Shown here piece after piece: positions 26,079 to 35,460 of a stretch of DNA of 64,000 nucleotides. Positions within the stretch are counted from its first letter, which is position 1. Every line of letters starts with the position of its first letter. A program made the translations under genes and the position numbers. This DNA comes from Sulfuricurvum kujiense DSM 16994. Its GTDB lineage: Bacteria > Campylobacterota > Campylobacteria > Campylobacterales > Sulfurimonadaceae. Under the pieces are notes generated by a model, which ran no database searches, was not told where the DNA came from, and saw only the letters and a list, made by a program, of their open reading frames with translations. The DNA lies in contig NC_014762.1 of NCBI RefSeq assembly GCF_000183725.1, positions 1,364,001-1,428,000 of the forward strand, written 5' to 3'.

Positions 26079-26170
26079 TGATTAAAAAATAATCATAAAT
26101 TTGATTTACTTCTCGATATTTTTGACTATTATTTTTAAAGATAAAAAAGTCTGAATAAAGACTCCAAGGA
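26079..26170 (+). promoter_or_regulatory. nirE promoter with TGATTA-N5-TAATCA operator and leader hairpin
   Basis: TGATTA-AAAAA-TAATCA occupies 26079-26095. TATTAT at 26127-26132 again follows after exactly 31 bases. The predicted +1 (26139) begins AGATAAAAAAGTCTG. AGTCT (26148-26152) can pair with AGACT (26159-26163) just upstream of the RBS AAGGA (26166-26170). Confidence 0.8.
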
Positions 26171-26177
26171 AAATAAG

Positions 26178-26954
26178 ATGCACGGAAAACTCTATTTGAT
26201 CGGATGTGGTCCCGGTGATGCCGATCTATTAACCCTCAAAGCACTTAAAACAATTCATAAACTTGATATTGCCCTGATCGACCATCTCCTCACCCAGGAG
26301 ATCATCGATCTGATCTTGCCGCACACCAAAGTGGTATTTGTCGGAAAAGAGAAAGGAAAACACAGTTTCCCGCAAGAGACGATCAACGCAATGATTACCG
26401 AATATGCCCGTCAAGGCTACACGGTAGGCCGTCTCAAATGCGGCGATCCCTATATCTTCGGCCGGGGTACCGAAGAGGCGATCTATGCCTCATCAAACGG
26501 TATAGAGACGGAAGTCATCCCCGGTATCTCCTCGGCGCTCTCAGGCCCGCTCTCGGTCGGGATTGCTCCGACTGCCCGCGGTGTCAGTACCGGGGTCTCG
26601 GTCGTATCGGCACATCTGTCCGGTGACCGGGTCAATCTCTCATGGATTCCGATGCTCGGGGTAAGCGACCATACGACGGTCGTGCTGATGGGGCTCAGCC
26701 GCATACGCCAAATCGTCAAAGAGGCGCTGGATCAGGGAATCGATCCTCATCTTCCCGTCGCCATCGTCTCCAATGCCACAACCGCGATCCAAAGCTCTAT
26801 CGTCACGACCCTCAGTGAGCTTGTCGCAACGGCCAAAGGGGCGCCTAAACCGGCGATCTTAGTGTTCGGAGAAGTAGTCAATCTATCTCAGATTCTCCCG
26901 AAATACCGTTATGAACCGAAGGAGGTATCGTATGACATCGCTCATGCAGGCTAA
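26178..26954 (+). CDS. nirE: uroporphyrinogen-III C-methyltransferase (SUMT)
   Basis: 258 residues. Family motifs are present: LIGCGPGDADLLTLKALK at the N-terminus, GRLKCGDPYIFGRG, and PGISSALSGPLSVGIAPTARG. The enzyme methylates uroporphyrinogen III twice to precorrin-2, the precursor of siroheme. It is a stand-alone SUMT without the CysG dehydrogenase-chelatase half. It heads the reductase operon and supplies siroheme for the nitrite reductase that follows. cobA is an equally valid name. Confidence 0.92.
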   Translation: MHGKLYLIGCGPGDADLLTLKALKTIHKLDIALIDHLLTQEIIDLILPHTKVVFVGKEKGKHSFPQETINAMITEYARQGYTVGRLKCGDPYIFGRGTEEAIYASSNGIETEVIPGISSALSGPLSVGIAPTARGVSTGVSVVSAHLSGDRVNLSWIPMLGVSDHTTVVLMGLSRIRQIVKEALDQGIDPHLPVAIVSNATTAIQSSIVTTLSELVATAKGAPKPAILVFGEVVNLSQILPKYRYEPKEVSYDIAHAG

Positions 26955-28842
26955 TGAAGCGCGCAGCGCCAAACGCCACAAAACCGAATCGATCAAAGAT
27001 GCCTTTAACGCAACCGAAGCGTGGGAACGGCTGATAGGCTATTCGAAAAACGGCTACGCATCGATCAGTGATGACGATAAAGATTTTGTCCTCAAAAGTT
27101 TCGGTATTTTCGACCGTCCCGCCACTCCGGAGCGTTTTATGCTCCGTGTACGGATTGCCGGAGGCGCTTTAAATGTCGAGCAGGCTACGGCACTCGCGTA
27201 TGTCGCCAAAACGTTCGGTCAAGACTACATCGATCTAACAACCCGACAGCAGATCGAACTGCGATACCTGCGGATCGAAGATATCCCCGAACTGTACAAA
27301 CGGCTCGAAGATGTCGGCCTCACGGGATATCAAACCGGAGTCGATAATTTCCGTAACATTCTCATCGATCCGCTTGATGGGTTGGCCATGGACAATATTA
27401 TTGCCTGTCGTAGTATTTTGGAAGATATTCAATCGCTCTTTTTAAAAAATCCCGACTGGATCACCACCCTCCCTAGAAAATTCAACATCGGCATCAACGG
27501 ATCCCTCTCCAACCGATGCAACATCTTCGGTCAGGACTTCGCCCTCTCGCTTGCCCAGAAAGAGGGAGTTTACGGTTTTAATCTCTATCTGGGGGGACGT
27601 GTCGGATCGTTGGCCCACACTGCCGATATGTTTGTATTGCCGAGCGAAGCACCCGAAGTGTTCGAAGCGGTAGCAACCCTCTTTAAAACCTACGGCTTTC
27701 GGGACAACCGCAACAAGAACCGTCTCAAATTTCTCATAGAAGCGGTCGGTATGGATGAGTTTCGTTCAGCGATCGAAGAGTATCTCGGGCGCCCTATGGC
27801 GCACGCGGGAGAGTCTCTAACGGCATTGGAGGGGGGCGATCATTACGGAAAAATAGCCCTAAAAGACGGATCGTTCGCCCTGTATTCGGCCGTTCCGTCC
27901 GGTGTGTTCAGCGGAAGCGATCTCTATCACGCGGCAGAAATCGCCCGATCACAAAACGGCTCAATCCGTCTGACGATCGAGCAAAATCTCATTGTCGCCG
28001 GTGTCCATGACGAAGAGAGCGCTTTGCAATCACCGCTGTTTGTCAACTATCCGAATCGCCCTTCACCGTATATGGCGAACCTCATCGCGTGCGCCGGAAG
28101 CGAGCATTGTCCTTTCGGTGTTATACCCGGCAAGCCTGATGCCATCACTATGAGCGAATATCTCGCCTATACCGTGCCGATCGAAGATGCTAAAATCCGC
28201 CTCTATTGGTCGGCCTGCATCAAAGGGTGCGGTGTTCACGGAGCGGGAGATTTGGGATTCGTCGGATGCAAAGTCGCTAAAGGGGGCAAAACAATGCTGG
28301 GGGTCGATATCTTTATCGGCGGAACCCTCAGCGGCGAGGGGGGAGAGGGGCATCTTTTGCTCAAAGGGGTTATCCTGGATGAGGCGAAAGAGTACGTTGC
28401 CGAGTTAATGCGTGAGTATCGCGATCTTAAAACGGACAAAGAGAATCTGGAACGTTTTATCCGACGGTTACAGCATCGATACAGCAACTATGCGATCGGG
28501 TTTGTAATGCAATGGAATCGCCTCATGGAGCAACATTCGCTCGAAGCAAAACTCCGTTTTAATCTTAAAACGCACGGCGGAAGTCATAAAGAGCCCGATG
28601 AGATTTACCATTTCGGTTTGGCACTGGTCCATTCGATGACCAAAAGCAAAGCCTATGACGTCGAAGACCCGTTTGCCGAGGGGAAAAAACCGTATCTATT
28701 TGATACCGCATCGTTGGACGTATCTTATCGCCCCTATAAAGAGATTATCGAAAAAATGCTCCATCCCAACCCGATGCTTCGGTATCAGGTTTTTACCGAA
28801 ATCGTCAGCGACATCGAGAAAAAGCTCCATGAAAACGGATAA
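26932..28842 (+). CDS. nirA: siroheme nitrite reductase (ferredoxin-type)
   Basis: 636 residues with two ferredoxin-like halves of the nitrite/sulfite reductase family. Cluster and siroheme ligands are Cys387 and Cys393 (CAGSEHC) and Cys429 and Cys433 (CIKGC). It catalyses the six-electron reduction of nitrite to ammonium in the cytoplasm. The start at 26932 follows a perfect AAGGAGG; an ATG at 26911 lies upstream of that RBS. It overlaps nirE by 23 bases. A sulfite reductase role is less likely given the nitrate context. Confidence 0.9.
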   Translation: MTSLMQANEARSAKRHKTESIKDAFNATEAWERLIGYSKNGYASISDDDKDFVLKSFGIFDRPATPERFMLRVRIAGGALNVEQATALAYVAKTFGQDYIDLTTRQQIELRYLRIEDIPELYKRLEDVGLTGYQTGVDNFRNILIDPLDGLAMDNIIACRSILEDIQSLFLKNPDWITTLPRKFNIGINGSLSNRCNIFGQDFALSLAQKEGVYGFNLYLGGRVGSLAHTADMFVLPSEAPEVFEAVATLFKTYGFRDNRNKNRLKFLIEAVGMDEFRSAIEEYLGRPMAHAGESLTALEGGDHYGKIALKDGSFALYSAVPSGVFSGSDLYHAAEIARSQNGSIRLTIEQNLIVAGVHDEESALQSPLFVNYPNRPSPYMANLIACAGSEHCPFGVIPGKPDAITMSEYLAYTVPIEDAKIRLYWSACIKGCGVHGAGDLGFVGCKVAKGGKTMLGVDIFIGGTLSGEGGEGHLLLKGVILDEAKEYVAELMREYRDLKTDKENLERFIRRLQHRYSNYAIGFVMQWNRLMEQHSLEAKLRFNLKTHGGSHKEPDEIYHFGLALVHSMTKSKAYDVEDPFAEGKKPYLFDTASLDVSYRPYKEIIEKMLHPNPMLRYQVFTEIVSDIEKKLHENG

Positions 28843-30853
28843 TATCACCTTAACGGGCTGCCCGTTTTGCGGAACGGGATGCGCACTCTCTGTCGAGTGC
28901 AATGAGAACGGATACAAAGTCAAAGGGGATAAAACCAACCCCTCGACCCAAGGGGATCTGTGTTTCAAACCGATTCAGATGGCGAAAGCCCTCGATGCTC
29001 ACCGCCTGACTTCCCCGCTTTATCGCTCGGATAAGACAAAACCTTTTCAGGAAATATCGTGGGATGAAGCAACCGCCCTCCTCGCCCAAAACATTTCCGA
29101 TCTTCCCAAAGAGGCACTCTACTTTTATCTCTCAGGGCAGCTTCTGAGCGAGGAGAGCTATCTCTTTACCAAACTGATCAAAGGGCATTTGGGAACCAAC
29201 AACGTCGACGCGAACTCCCGCCTTTGCATGGCAACCGCCGTCGTCGCCCACAAAATGGCGTTCGGAAGCGACGGTCCGATAGGCAGTTACGCCGATATCG
29301 ACGATGCCGATGCCATTATCATCAGCGGCTCCAATCCCGCGTGGGCGCATCCGGTCATCTTCCGTCGGATACTATCACGTAAAAAAGCCCATCCCGAGAC
29401 AAAAATCATCGTCATCGATCCGATCTATACCGAGACGGCCGAAAAAAGCGATCTGTGGATCGGTCTCTCTAGCGGAAGCGATACGACCCTTTATAACGCC
29501 CTCTTAGCCGAGCTCTATCGACGCGGTGCATGTGATACCGTTTTCATCGATCGCGCGACCGAAGGGTTCGAGCAAACCGTATCTGCAGCCATGGATATCT
29601 CTTTTGCCGATTCCGTCGCCTCCTGCGGACTCTCTTTGAACGATGCCGAATCACTGGTCGAACTCTTTGCATCCGATAAAAAGATACTGGGGTTATGGTG
29701 TCAGGGACTTAATCAGGCACATGATGGCGTCATGCGAAATCTCGGTTTCATCAACCTCTTTTTAGCCACGGGGCGTTTAAATGCCCAAAAAGGGCTACCC
29801 CTTTCCCTTACCGGTCAGCCCAACGCGATGGGAGGACGGGAAGTCGGATATCTCTCCAACGCCCTGCCGGGATACCGTGATGTCCGCAACGGCGATGATC
29901 GAGCCGTATGCGAAGCGTACTGGAATCTTCCGTTACATACGATTGCCCCTACTCCCGGTATCACTATTACCGATGCGATCGATGCCATAGCCGCCGATCA
30001 AATCCGATTTTTGTGGGTCGCCTGCACCAATCCTCTCCTCACCCTTCCCGACGTGAAAAAAACACAGAGTGCCCTCAAAAATCCGAACCTTTTTTTGGTT
30101 GTCCAAGACTGCGTCCTCAGCGAAACGGCATCGCTTGCCAATCTCGTCCTGCCGACACTATCATGGGGAGAAAAAGAGGGGAGCATGACCAACTCGGAAC
30201 GTTTTATCAAACGCTTGCGCCCGTTTAAATCCGGCCCTGAGGGAGCCAAAAGCGACATTGACATTATTTGCAGCGTAGCGCAGAAACTGGGATTTGAGGG
30301 ATTTGACTATCACGGGGCAGAAGCGATCTATAACGAGTATAAAGCACTTACCGAGGGGCGGTTATGCGATCAAAGTAACCAAGCGTATGAATCGCTCTCA
30401 TTCCAATGGGGAGGGGAGCGTCTCTATGCGGATGAACATTTCGCCACACCGACGTGCAGAGCCCAGTTTCATCCTATCCTCTCCTCGGCCCCTCAGCGGG
30501 ATAAAGATACGTTTGTCCTGATTACCGGCCGAACCAAAAAACAGTGGCATACGATGACCCGTACCGGGCAGGTTGCCGAACTTTTAAAAGAGGAAGAATA
30601 CCCCTATCTTTTGATGAACGCCGAGGAGGGGGAAGCGTTGGGGATATACGAGGGGGAGCCTGTAATCATCACCAACCACTTAGGCTCGCTCGAGCTTCCG
30701 GTACGGTTCGGGAAACTGGCACCGAATCATCTGTTTGCCCCGTTCGGCTATCCGGAAACTCCGATTAATACACTGGTTCCGGTAAAAAACGATCCGTTTT
30801 CATCCCAAAGTGCACTCAAATCCGCTCGTGTAACACTTCATTCGTCTTTTTGA
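28829..30853 (+). CDS. nasA: assimilatory nitrate reductase catalytic subunit
   Basis: 674 residues of the Mo-bis-MGD oxidoreductase family. A [4Fe-4S] site is formed by Cys11, Cys14, Cys18 and Cys45. Cys133 in NSRLCMATAV is the expected Mo ligand. The C-terminal dinucleotide-binding domain includes LITGRTKKQWHTMTRTG. There is no Tat signal, so it is cytoplasmic, as in NarB/NasA. It reduces nitrate to nitrite for NirA. The ATG overlaps the nirA frame by 14 bases; a longer frame from 28655 is an artefact inside nirA. Confidence 0.92.
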   Translation: MKTDNITLTGCPFCGTGCALSVECNENGYKVKGDKTNPSTQGDLCFKPIQMAKALDAHRLTSPLYRSDKTKPFQEISWDEATALLAQNISDLPKEALYFYLSGQLLSEESYLFTKLIKGHLGTNNVDANSRLCMATAVVAHKMAFGSDGPIGSYADIDDADAIIISGSNPAWAHPVIFRRILSRKKAHPETKIIVIDPIYTETAEKSDLWIGLSSGSDTTLYNALLAELYRRGACDTVFIDRATEGFEQTVSAAMDISFADSVASCGLSLNDAESLVELFASDKKILGLWCQGLNQAHDGVMRNLGFINLFLATGRLNAQKGLPLSLTGQPNAMGGREVGYLSNALPGYRDVRNGDDRAVCEAYWNLPLHTIAPTPGITITDAIDAIAADQIRFLWVACTNPLLTLPDVKKTQSALKNPNLFLVVQDCVLSETASLANLVLPTLSWGEKEGSMTNSERFIKRLRPFKSGPEGAKSDIDIICSVAQKLGFEGFDYHGAEAIYNEYKALTEGRLCDQSNQAYESLSFQWGGERLYADEHFATPTCRAQFHPILSSAPQRDKDTFVLITGRTKKQWHTMTRTGQVAELLKEEEYPYLLMNAEEGEALGIYEGEPVIITNHLGSLELPVRFGKLAPNHLFAPFGYPETPINTLVPVKNDPFSSQSALKSARVTLHSSF

Positions 30854-30901
30854 CATTGTCTAAAGTAAGAATAATGTACAATAAAAGAAAAAGAGGTATA
30901 T

Positions 30902-31279
30902 ATGAATTCCGAAAAAGTGATTTCCGGTTTTTTTATCATCCTGGCCCTTACACTGAACTTTGGATTTGTGTACGGTGATTTCGATGTGATTGCCTATCAC
31001 AGTGTTTATGAATTGGTCGCAGCCATTACCGTTAATATTATTGCTACGATCATGAAACTGGGGGATAAAACCCAAACCGGATCGGTTCTTCTGGCTACTA
31101 GTTTCGTAGCGGACTTGCAACTTCTTGCCGCAGCGTCTTTCTGGGGGATTGTCAATATGACCAGCGTTATGACCCCGGAACTCTTTACTATTGTCGTCTC
31201 TTTAGCTGTCGGCGCATTGGTTGCGAATATTATCTCTGTCACCCTTTTCGTCGGTGAAACGCTTCTTCTCAAACGCTGA
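30902..31279 (+). CDS. small integral membrane protein, unknown function
   Basis: 125 residues with about four hydrophobic helices (SGFFIILALTLNFGFVYG, LVAAITVNIIATIMKL, LLATSFVADLQLLAAASFW, LFTIVVSLAVGALVANIISV). It resembles a small uncharacterised family seen in Campylobacterota. It starts 48 bases after nasA, with TTGACA at 30850-30855 and an AGAGG RBS. It lies 10 bases before the K+ channel gene, so it may be a channel partner (inference). Confidence 0.65.
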   Translation: MNSEKVISGFFIILALTLNFGFVYGDFDVIAYHSVYELVAAITVNIIATIMKLGDKTQTGSVLLATSFVADLQLLAAASFWGIVNMTSVMTPELFTIVVSLAVGALVANIISVTLFVGETLLLKR

Positions 31280-31289
31280 TTACTGATCT

Positions 31290-32945
31290 ATGAGTAACGA
31301 ATCGACCATTTGGCTTTTTTTGCGAAAAATGAGGACTCCCCTCATTGTCCTAAATCTAGCCCATGCCATCCCTGTTATCCTTCTCACCGCTGTTCCGGGT
31401 GTTGACGGAGAGGGGAAAACGGTTTATCTCAGTTTTTTTGATGCGATGTATATCGTCGGATACACTGCGACGACGATCGGATTTGGTGAGATCCCGTATG
31501 CTTTTACCTATCCTCAGCGGTTGGTTGTTCTTCTTACAATTTATTCGAGCGTTCCGGCATGGATTTACGCATTGGGTTCTATTATCGCATTGCTTCAAGA
31601 GAAAACGTTTACCAATGCGATCAAAATGAATACATTCCGCCGCAAGGTTCGTCACCTCAGGCAAGATTTTATCATCGTATGCGGCTATACCGATGCGGGG
31701 AAACTGTTGATCGATAGGCTCAATAAAGATAATCTTTACCGTATCATCGTTATTGATAAAAGTATCGAAAAAATCGAAGCACTGCAAAGTGAAATGTATC
31801 TCCCCTCGATTCCCGCAATCGTTGCCGATGCTTCGATGACGAATGTACTTAAATCATCGGGAATTGAATCACCTCAGTGTAAATTTTTGGTTACGTTGTT
31901 CGATGATGATCAGCTCAACCTCAAAATCTGTGTCCGCGCCCGTGTTTTAAATCAGGGACTTCGTATTATAGCCCGGTCCGGGATTAAACAGGGGGGCGAA
32001 AATCTCTCTAATATCGGTGTCAATCACGTCATCGACGCCTTCTCGATTATCTCCAAACGGATCGATTTCGCTCTGCGTTCCCCGTACCTGTTTAATCTTT
32101 TGAGTTGGGTTCAGGGGGGAAATCTGCATGTCAGCAAAAGCGATATCCTCCCTATCGGGAAATATATCGTATGTTCTAAAGGGCGGTTCGGAAACACGCT
32201 TCAAAAGACTCTTGATAACAACCGTATTGAATACACCTATCTGGATATTAATAAAGATACCCATGAAAAAGTCTCTTCGGATCAGGATTTTTTCATTCAG
32301 GCCGGGATTATGGATGCCGCCTGTATTATCGCCGGAACCAATGATGATGCGATCAATCTCTCCATCGTTGCGACCGCGCGTAGCCTGAATCCTAAAATTT
32401 TTGTTATCGTGCGGGAAAATGAGCTTGAAGAGAGAAGTCTTTTTAGCAATCTCAGAGTGGATAAAATATTTATTCTTGATCAAATCGCCGCACTGGACGG
32501 CTATAACTACATTGATCGTCCGATGACGTTTAAATTTATCGATGAAGTATCAAAATACAATAAAGAAATGTATGTTGATACATTGCTGCTGATTACCAAA
32601 AAAGTTAATAAGCGCCCTGCTCTGATCGAAATGGAGATCGATGAACACCATATGTATGCGCTCAGCCGCTATTTAACTGAAGCGTCCGTATCTATCGGAC
32701 AATTGATTCGTAATCCTTACCATGACGGCGAAGATCTGGAGATAGTCATTTTGGGGCTTGAGCGTTCAAATGGAGAATTCATCCTTTTACCGGATGAATC
32801 TACCTTGCTGCAGCCGAATGACCATATTTTATTCGCATCTACCCGTCCGAGTCTGGATCGATTCCAAACCATTGTCAACCATTATTATGAACTCTATTTT
32901 GTCATTCACGGAGTTGAAGCGCGACGATTTAAATTATTCGGCTGA
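31290..32945 (+). CDS. potassium channel-like protein with two RCK (TrkA-N/C) domains
   Basis: 551 residues. A short pore module with two membrane segments surrounds the filter TATTIGFGEIP, a variant of TVGYGD. Two NAD-binding RCK domains follow (FIIVCGYTDAGKLLIDRLN near 125, and a second near 275-400), then a TrkA-C-like end. RCK domains gate K+ flow on ligand binding. The filter variant TIGFGE leaves K+ selectivity uncertain. The pore lies at the N-terminus in the inner membrane. Confidence 0.85.
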   Translation: MSNESTIWLFLRKMRTPLIVLNLAHAIPVILLTAVPGVDGEGKTVYLSFFDAMYIVGYTATTIGFGEIPYAFTYPQRLVVLLTIYSSVPAWIYALGSIIALLQEKTFTNAIKMNTFRRKVRHLRQDFIIVCGYTDAGKLLIDRLNKDNLYRIIVIDKSIEKIEALQSEMYLPSIPAIVADASMTNVLKSSGIESPQCKFLVTLFDDDQLNLKICVRARVLNQGLRIIARSGIKQGGENLSNIGVNHVIDAFSIISKRIDFALRSPYLFNLLSWVQGGNLHVSKSDILPIGKYIVCSKGRFGNTLQKTLDNNRIEYTYLDINKDTHEKVSSDQDFFIQAGIMDAACIIAGTNDDAINLSIVATARSLNPKIFVIVRENELEERSLFSNLRVDKIFILDQIAALDGYNYIDRPMTFKFIDEVSKYNKEMYVDTLLLITKKVNKRPALIEMEIDEHHMYALSRYLTEASVSIGQLIRNPYHDGEDLEIVILGLERSNGEFILLPDESTLLQPNDHILFASTRPSLDRFQTIVNHYYELYFVIHGVEARRFKLFG

Positions 32946-32957
32946 TTGAACCCTATT

Positions 32958-35459
32958 ATGCATCTCCCCGTTTTGGACGTTATCGACGATATACGATCAG
33001 CCTTATTGAATAACAGCCGTCTAATCCTTCAAGCCCCTCCGGGAGCGGGAAAGACGACTGCCGTCCCCCTCGCCTTGCTTAACGAACCCTGGCTCAACGG
33101 TAAACAGATCATCATGCTGGAACCCCGTCGTATCGCCGCACGGAGTGCTGCAATGCGTATGGCGGATATGCTGGGCGAAAAGGTAGGAATGAGGGTCGGA
33201 TATCAAATCCGTTCCGAAAAAAAACTCTCTGATCAGACGAAAATAGTTGTCGTCACCGAGGGGATTTTGACCCGTATGCTTCAGCGTGATCCGTCATTGG
33301 AAAATATCGCCCTTATTATCTTTGATGAGTTCCATGAACGTCATCTGCACAGTGACGTATCTCTAGCCTTTTCTCTGCAGTCACAGGAGTTTTTACGCGA
33401 TGATCTCAAAATTGTCGTTATGTCTGCAACCCTCGATACTGCTTCTTTACAAACCCTATTGAACCATCCTCCTCTTATCACCAGTGAGGGGCGCAGTTAT
33501 CCGATTAGCGTTGAGCATTTGCCCCCAAACTCATCGCCGGTCGAGCCTAAAAAGATTGTTCCCTCTATCATGAACCTGCTCACGAAAGTCATCGAGCAGG
33601 ATAAGGGAAGTATTCTGGTGTTTTTGCCCGGTACCCGTGAGATCAAAGAACTTGATACTTTTCTCAAAGAGTATTGCCGCACGATGGATATCGATATCGC
33701 TCCACTGTACGGCGAACTCACAAAAGAAGCGCAGCAACATGCCATAGCACCGTCACAAAAACGTAAAATTGTCTTGGCCACCAATATCGCCGAAACCAGT
33801 TTGACGATCGAGGGGATCAGTATCGTTGTTGACTCCGGACTGGAAAAAGTGCTTATGTTCGATCCGAAAAGCGGTATGGAGCGTTTAGTTACCCAAAAAA
33901 TTTCCCGAGCTTCTGCACAACAGCGTTCAGGACGTGCAGGACGGCTTGAAGCGGGAAAATGTTACCGTCTGTGGGGTGCGGCGGCTCATCACAGTCTCTC
34001 TCCCCATAAAGAACCGGAAATCCGTCTTTGCGACTTGACTCCTCTAGCCTTAGAACTCAGCGCATGGGGGGATTCGGATCTATCATGGCTTACTCCGCCG
34101 CCGTCCAAGGCACTGATGCACGGCGAGTCTTTGCTTGGCTCATTGGGGGCGATCGATGATAAAGGTGTCATAACGGCGCACGGCAAAGAGATGTTGGGGT
34201 TGGGGATTCATCCCCGCTTGGCGCACATGATCCTCATCGGGCGCTTACTCGGGTATCAGAGTGAAGCGATTTTACTTGCTTCTTTGCTAAGCGAACGCGA
34301 TCTCTACACCCGAAGTTCTGTCCGAACTTCCGATATGCGGGAGCGGTTTTGGAGCTTATGCGATGCGATGATCAAAAAAACGCTCCCGTCCGTAATTGCA
34401 GAGAATGCTAAAGTCATCCTCATGAACGCGAGTGACCTTTCAAAACGGCTGAATACATCGCTTTGTTTATCACGCGATTTCCCCTCAGCAATGATCGCTA
34501 TTTTACTCTCCGTCGCCTATCCTGATCGAATAGCACGTATTCGTACATCCAAAGGGGAGAAATATCTCCTCAGCAACGGCAAAGAGGGACGTTTGCGGCG
34601 AGAGGATGATCTATTTGGCTCAGAATGGCTCGTCGTCACTCAAAGCGACGGCGAATCAACGACCGGAGAGATATACCAATGTGCTCCGCTTGAATATGAG
34701 CTTTTAGAGCATCATGCCCCCGAACTTTTTACTACCGATGAGACGATAACATGGAATAGCAATACGGGACGGGTCGAAGCCCGAGAGATTCGTCGTTTGG
34801 GTGCTATCGTCATTGAGTCGCGTCCGATTGAGAGTCCTGATCCGGTTTTAATGAAAGAAAAACTTTTGGAGGGGATACGTTTAATGGGACTTGACGCCCT
34901 CCCCTGGTCGGTACAGTCGATTGCTCTTCGCCATCGCCTCCAAACATTGCACTACCATGCTCCCGAAAGCAGTTTCGGCGATTTTAGTGACGAGGCGCTG
35001 CTGGGGTCGTTGGAAATATGGCTGCTTCCCTATCTAACGGCACAGAGCTCTTTGCGCGAGTGTGAATCGCTTGATCTGCATGCCATCCTCGCATCACAGC
35101 TTTCGTGGGAACAGAGTCAGCGTCTTGATCTATTATTACCGACGCATTTTACGGCCCCGACCGGAAGTTCAATTCCACTCGATTACTCTGATCCCGAGGG
35201 GATCGTTCTGGCTGTGAGGATACAGGAAGTTTTCGGATTGGAGAGCCATCCGAGCGTTTTGGAGGGGAAAATAGCGCTGTTGGTGCATCTGCTTTCGCCG
35301 GCACGCCGCCCGATCCAAGTGACCCGCGATCTTGTCGGCTTTTGGAACGGCTCGTACGGTGATGTCAAAAAAGAGCTAAAAGGGAGATACCCCAAACACT
35401 ACTGGCCGGATGATCCTCGCAATGCGGAAGCAACGAGCAGAACGAAAAAATATATGTGA
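32958..35459 (+). CDS. hrpB: ATP-dependent RNA helicase HrpB
   Basis: About 833 residues. Walker A is APPGAGKTT, the DExH box reads FDEFHERH, and motif III is SATL; QQRSGRAGRL is motif VI. HrpB-specific C-terminal sequence ends with the conserved YPKHYWPDDP. Length fits HrpB (about 810-840). The physiological RNA target is unknown in bacteria. The ATG at 32958 is used; a TTG at 32946 would add four residues. It converges with recR with a single base between. Confidence 0.93.
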   Translation: MHLPVLDVIDDIRSALLNNSRLILQAPPGAGKTTAVPLALLNEPWLNGKQIIMLEPRRIAARSAAMRMADMLGEKVGMRVGYQIRSEKKLSDQTKIVVVTEGILTRMLQRDPSLENIALIIFDEFHERHLHSDVSLAFSLQSQEFLRDDLKIVVMSATLDTASLQTLLNHPPLITSEGRSYPISVEHLPPNSSPVEPKKIVPSIMNLLTKVIEQDKGSILVFLPGTREIKELDTFLKEYCRTMDIDIAPLYGELTKEAQQHAIAPSQKRKIVLATNIAETSLTIEGISIVVDSGLEKVLMFDPKSGMERLVTQKISRASAQQRSGRAGRLEAGKCYRLWGAAAHHSLSPHKEPEIRLCDLTPLALELSAWGDSDLSWLTPPPSKALMHGESLLGSLGAIDDKGVITAHGKEMLGLGIHPRLAHMILIGRLLGYQSEAILLASLLSERDLYTRSSVRTSDMRERFWSLCDAMIKKTLPSVIAENAKVILMNASDLSKRLNTSLCLSRDFPSAMIAILLSVAYPDRIARIRTSKGEKYLLSNGKEGRLRREDDLFGSEWLVVTQSDGESTTGEIYQCAPLEYELLEHHAPELFTTDETITWNSNTGRVEAREIRRLGAIVIESRPIESPDPVLMKEKLLEGIRLMGLDALPWSVQSIALRHRLQTLHYHAPESSFGDFSDEALLGSLEIWLLPYLTAQSSLRECESLDLHAILASQLSWEQSQRLDLLLPTHFTAPTGSSIPLDYSDPEGIVLAVRIQEVFGLESHPSVLEGKIALLVHLLSPARRPIQVTRDLVGFWNGSYGDVKKELKGRYPKHYWPDDPRNAEATSRTKKYM

Positions 35460-35460
35460 T

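Noticed and set aside
31947-32483. 178-codon open frame on the minus strand
   Set aside because: Antisense to the K+ channel gene, which has clear pore and RCK motifs over this stretch.
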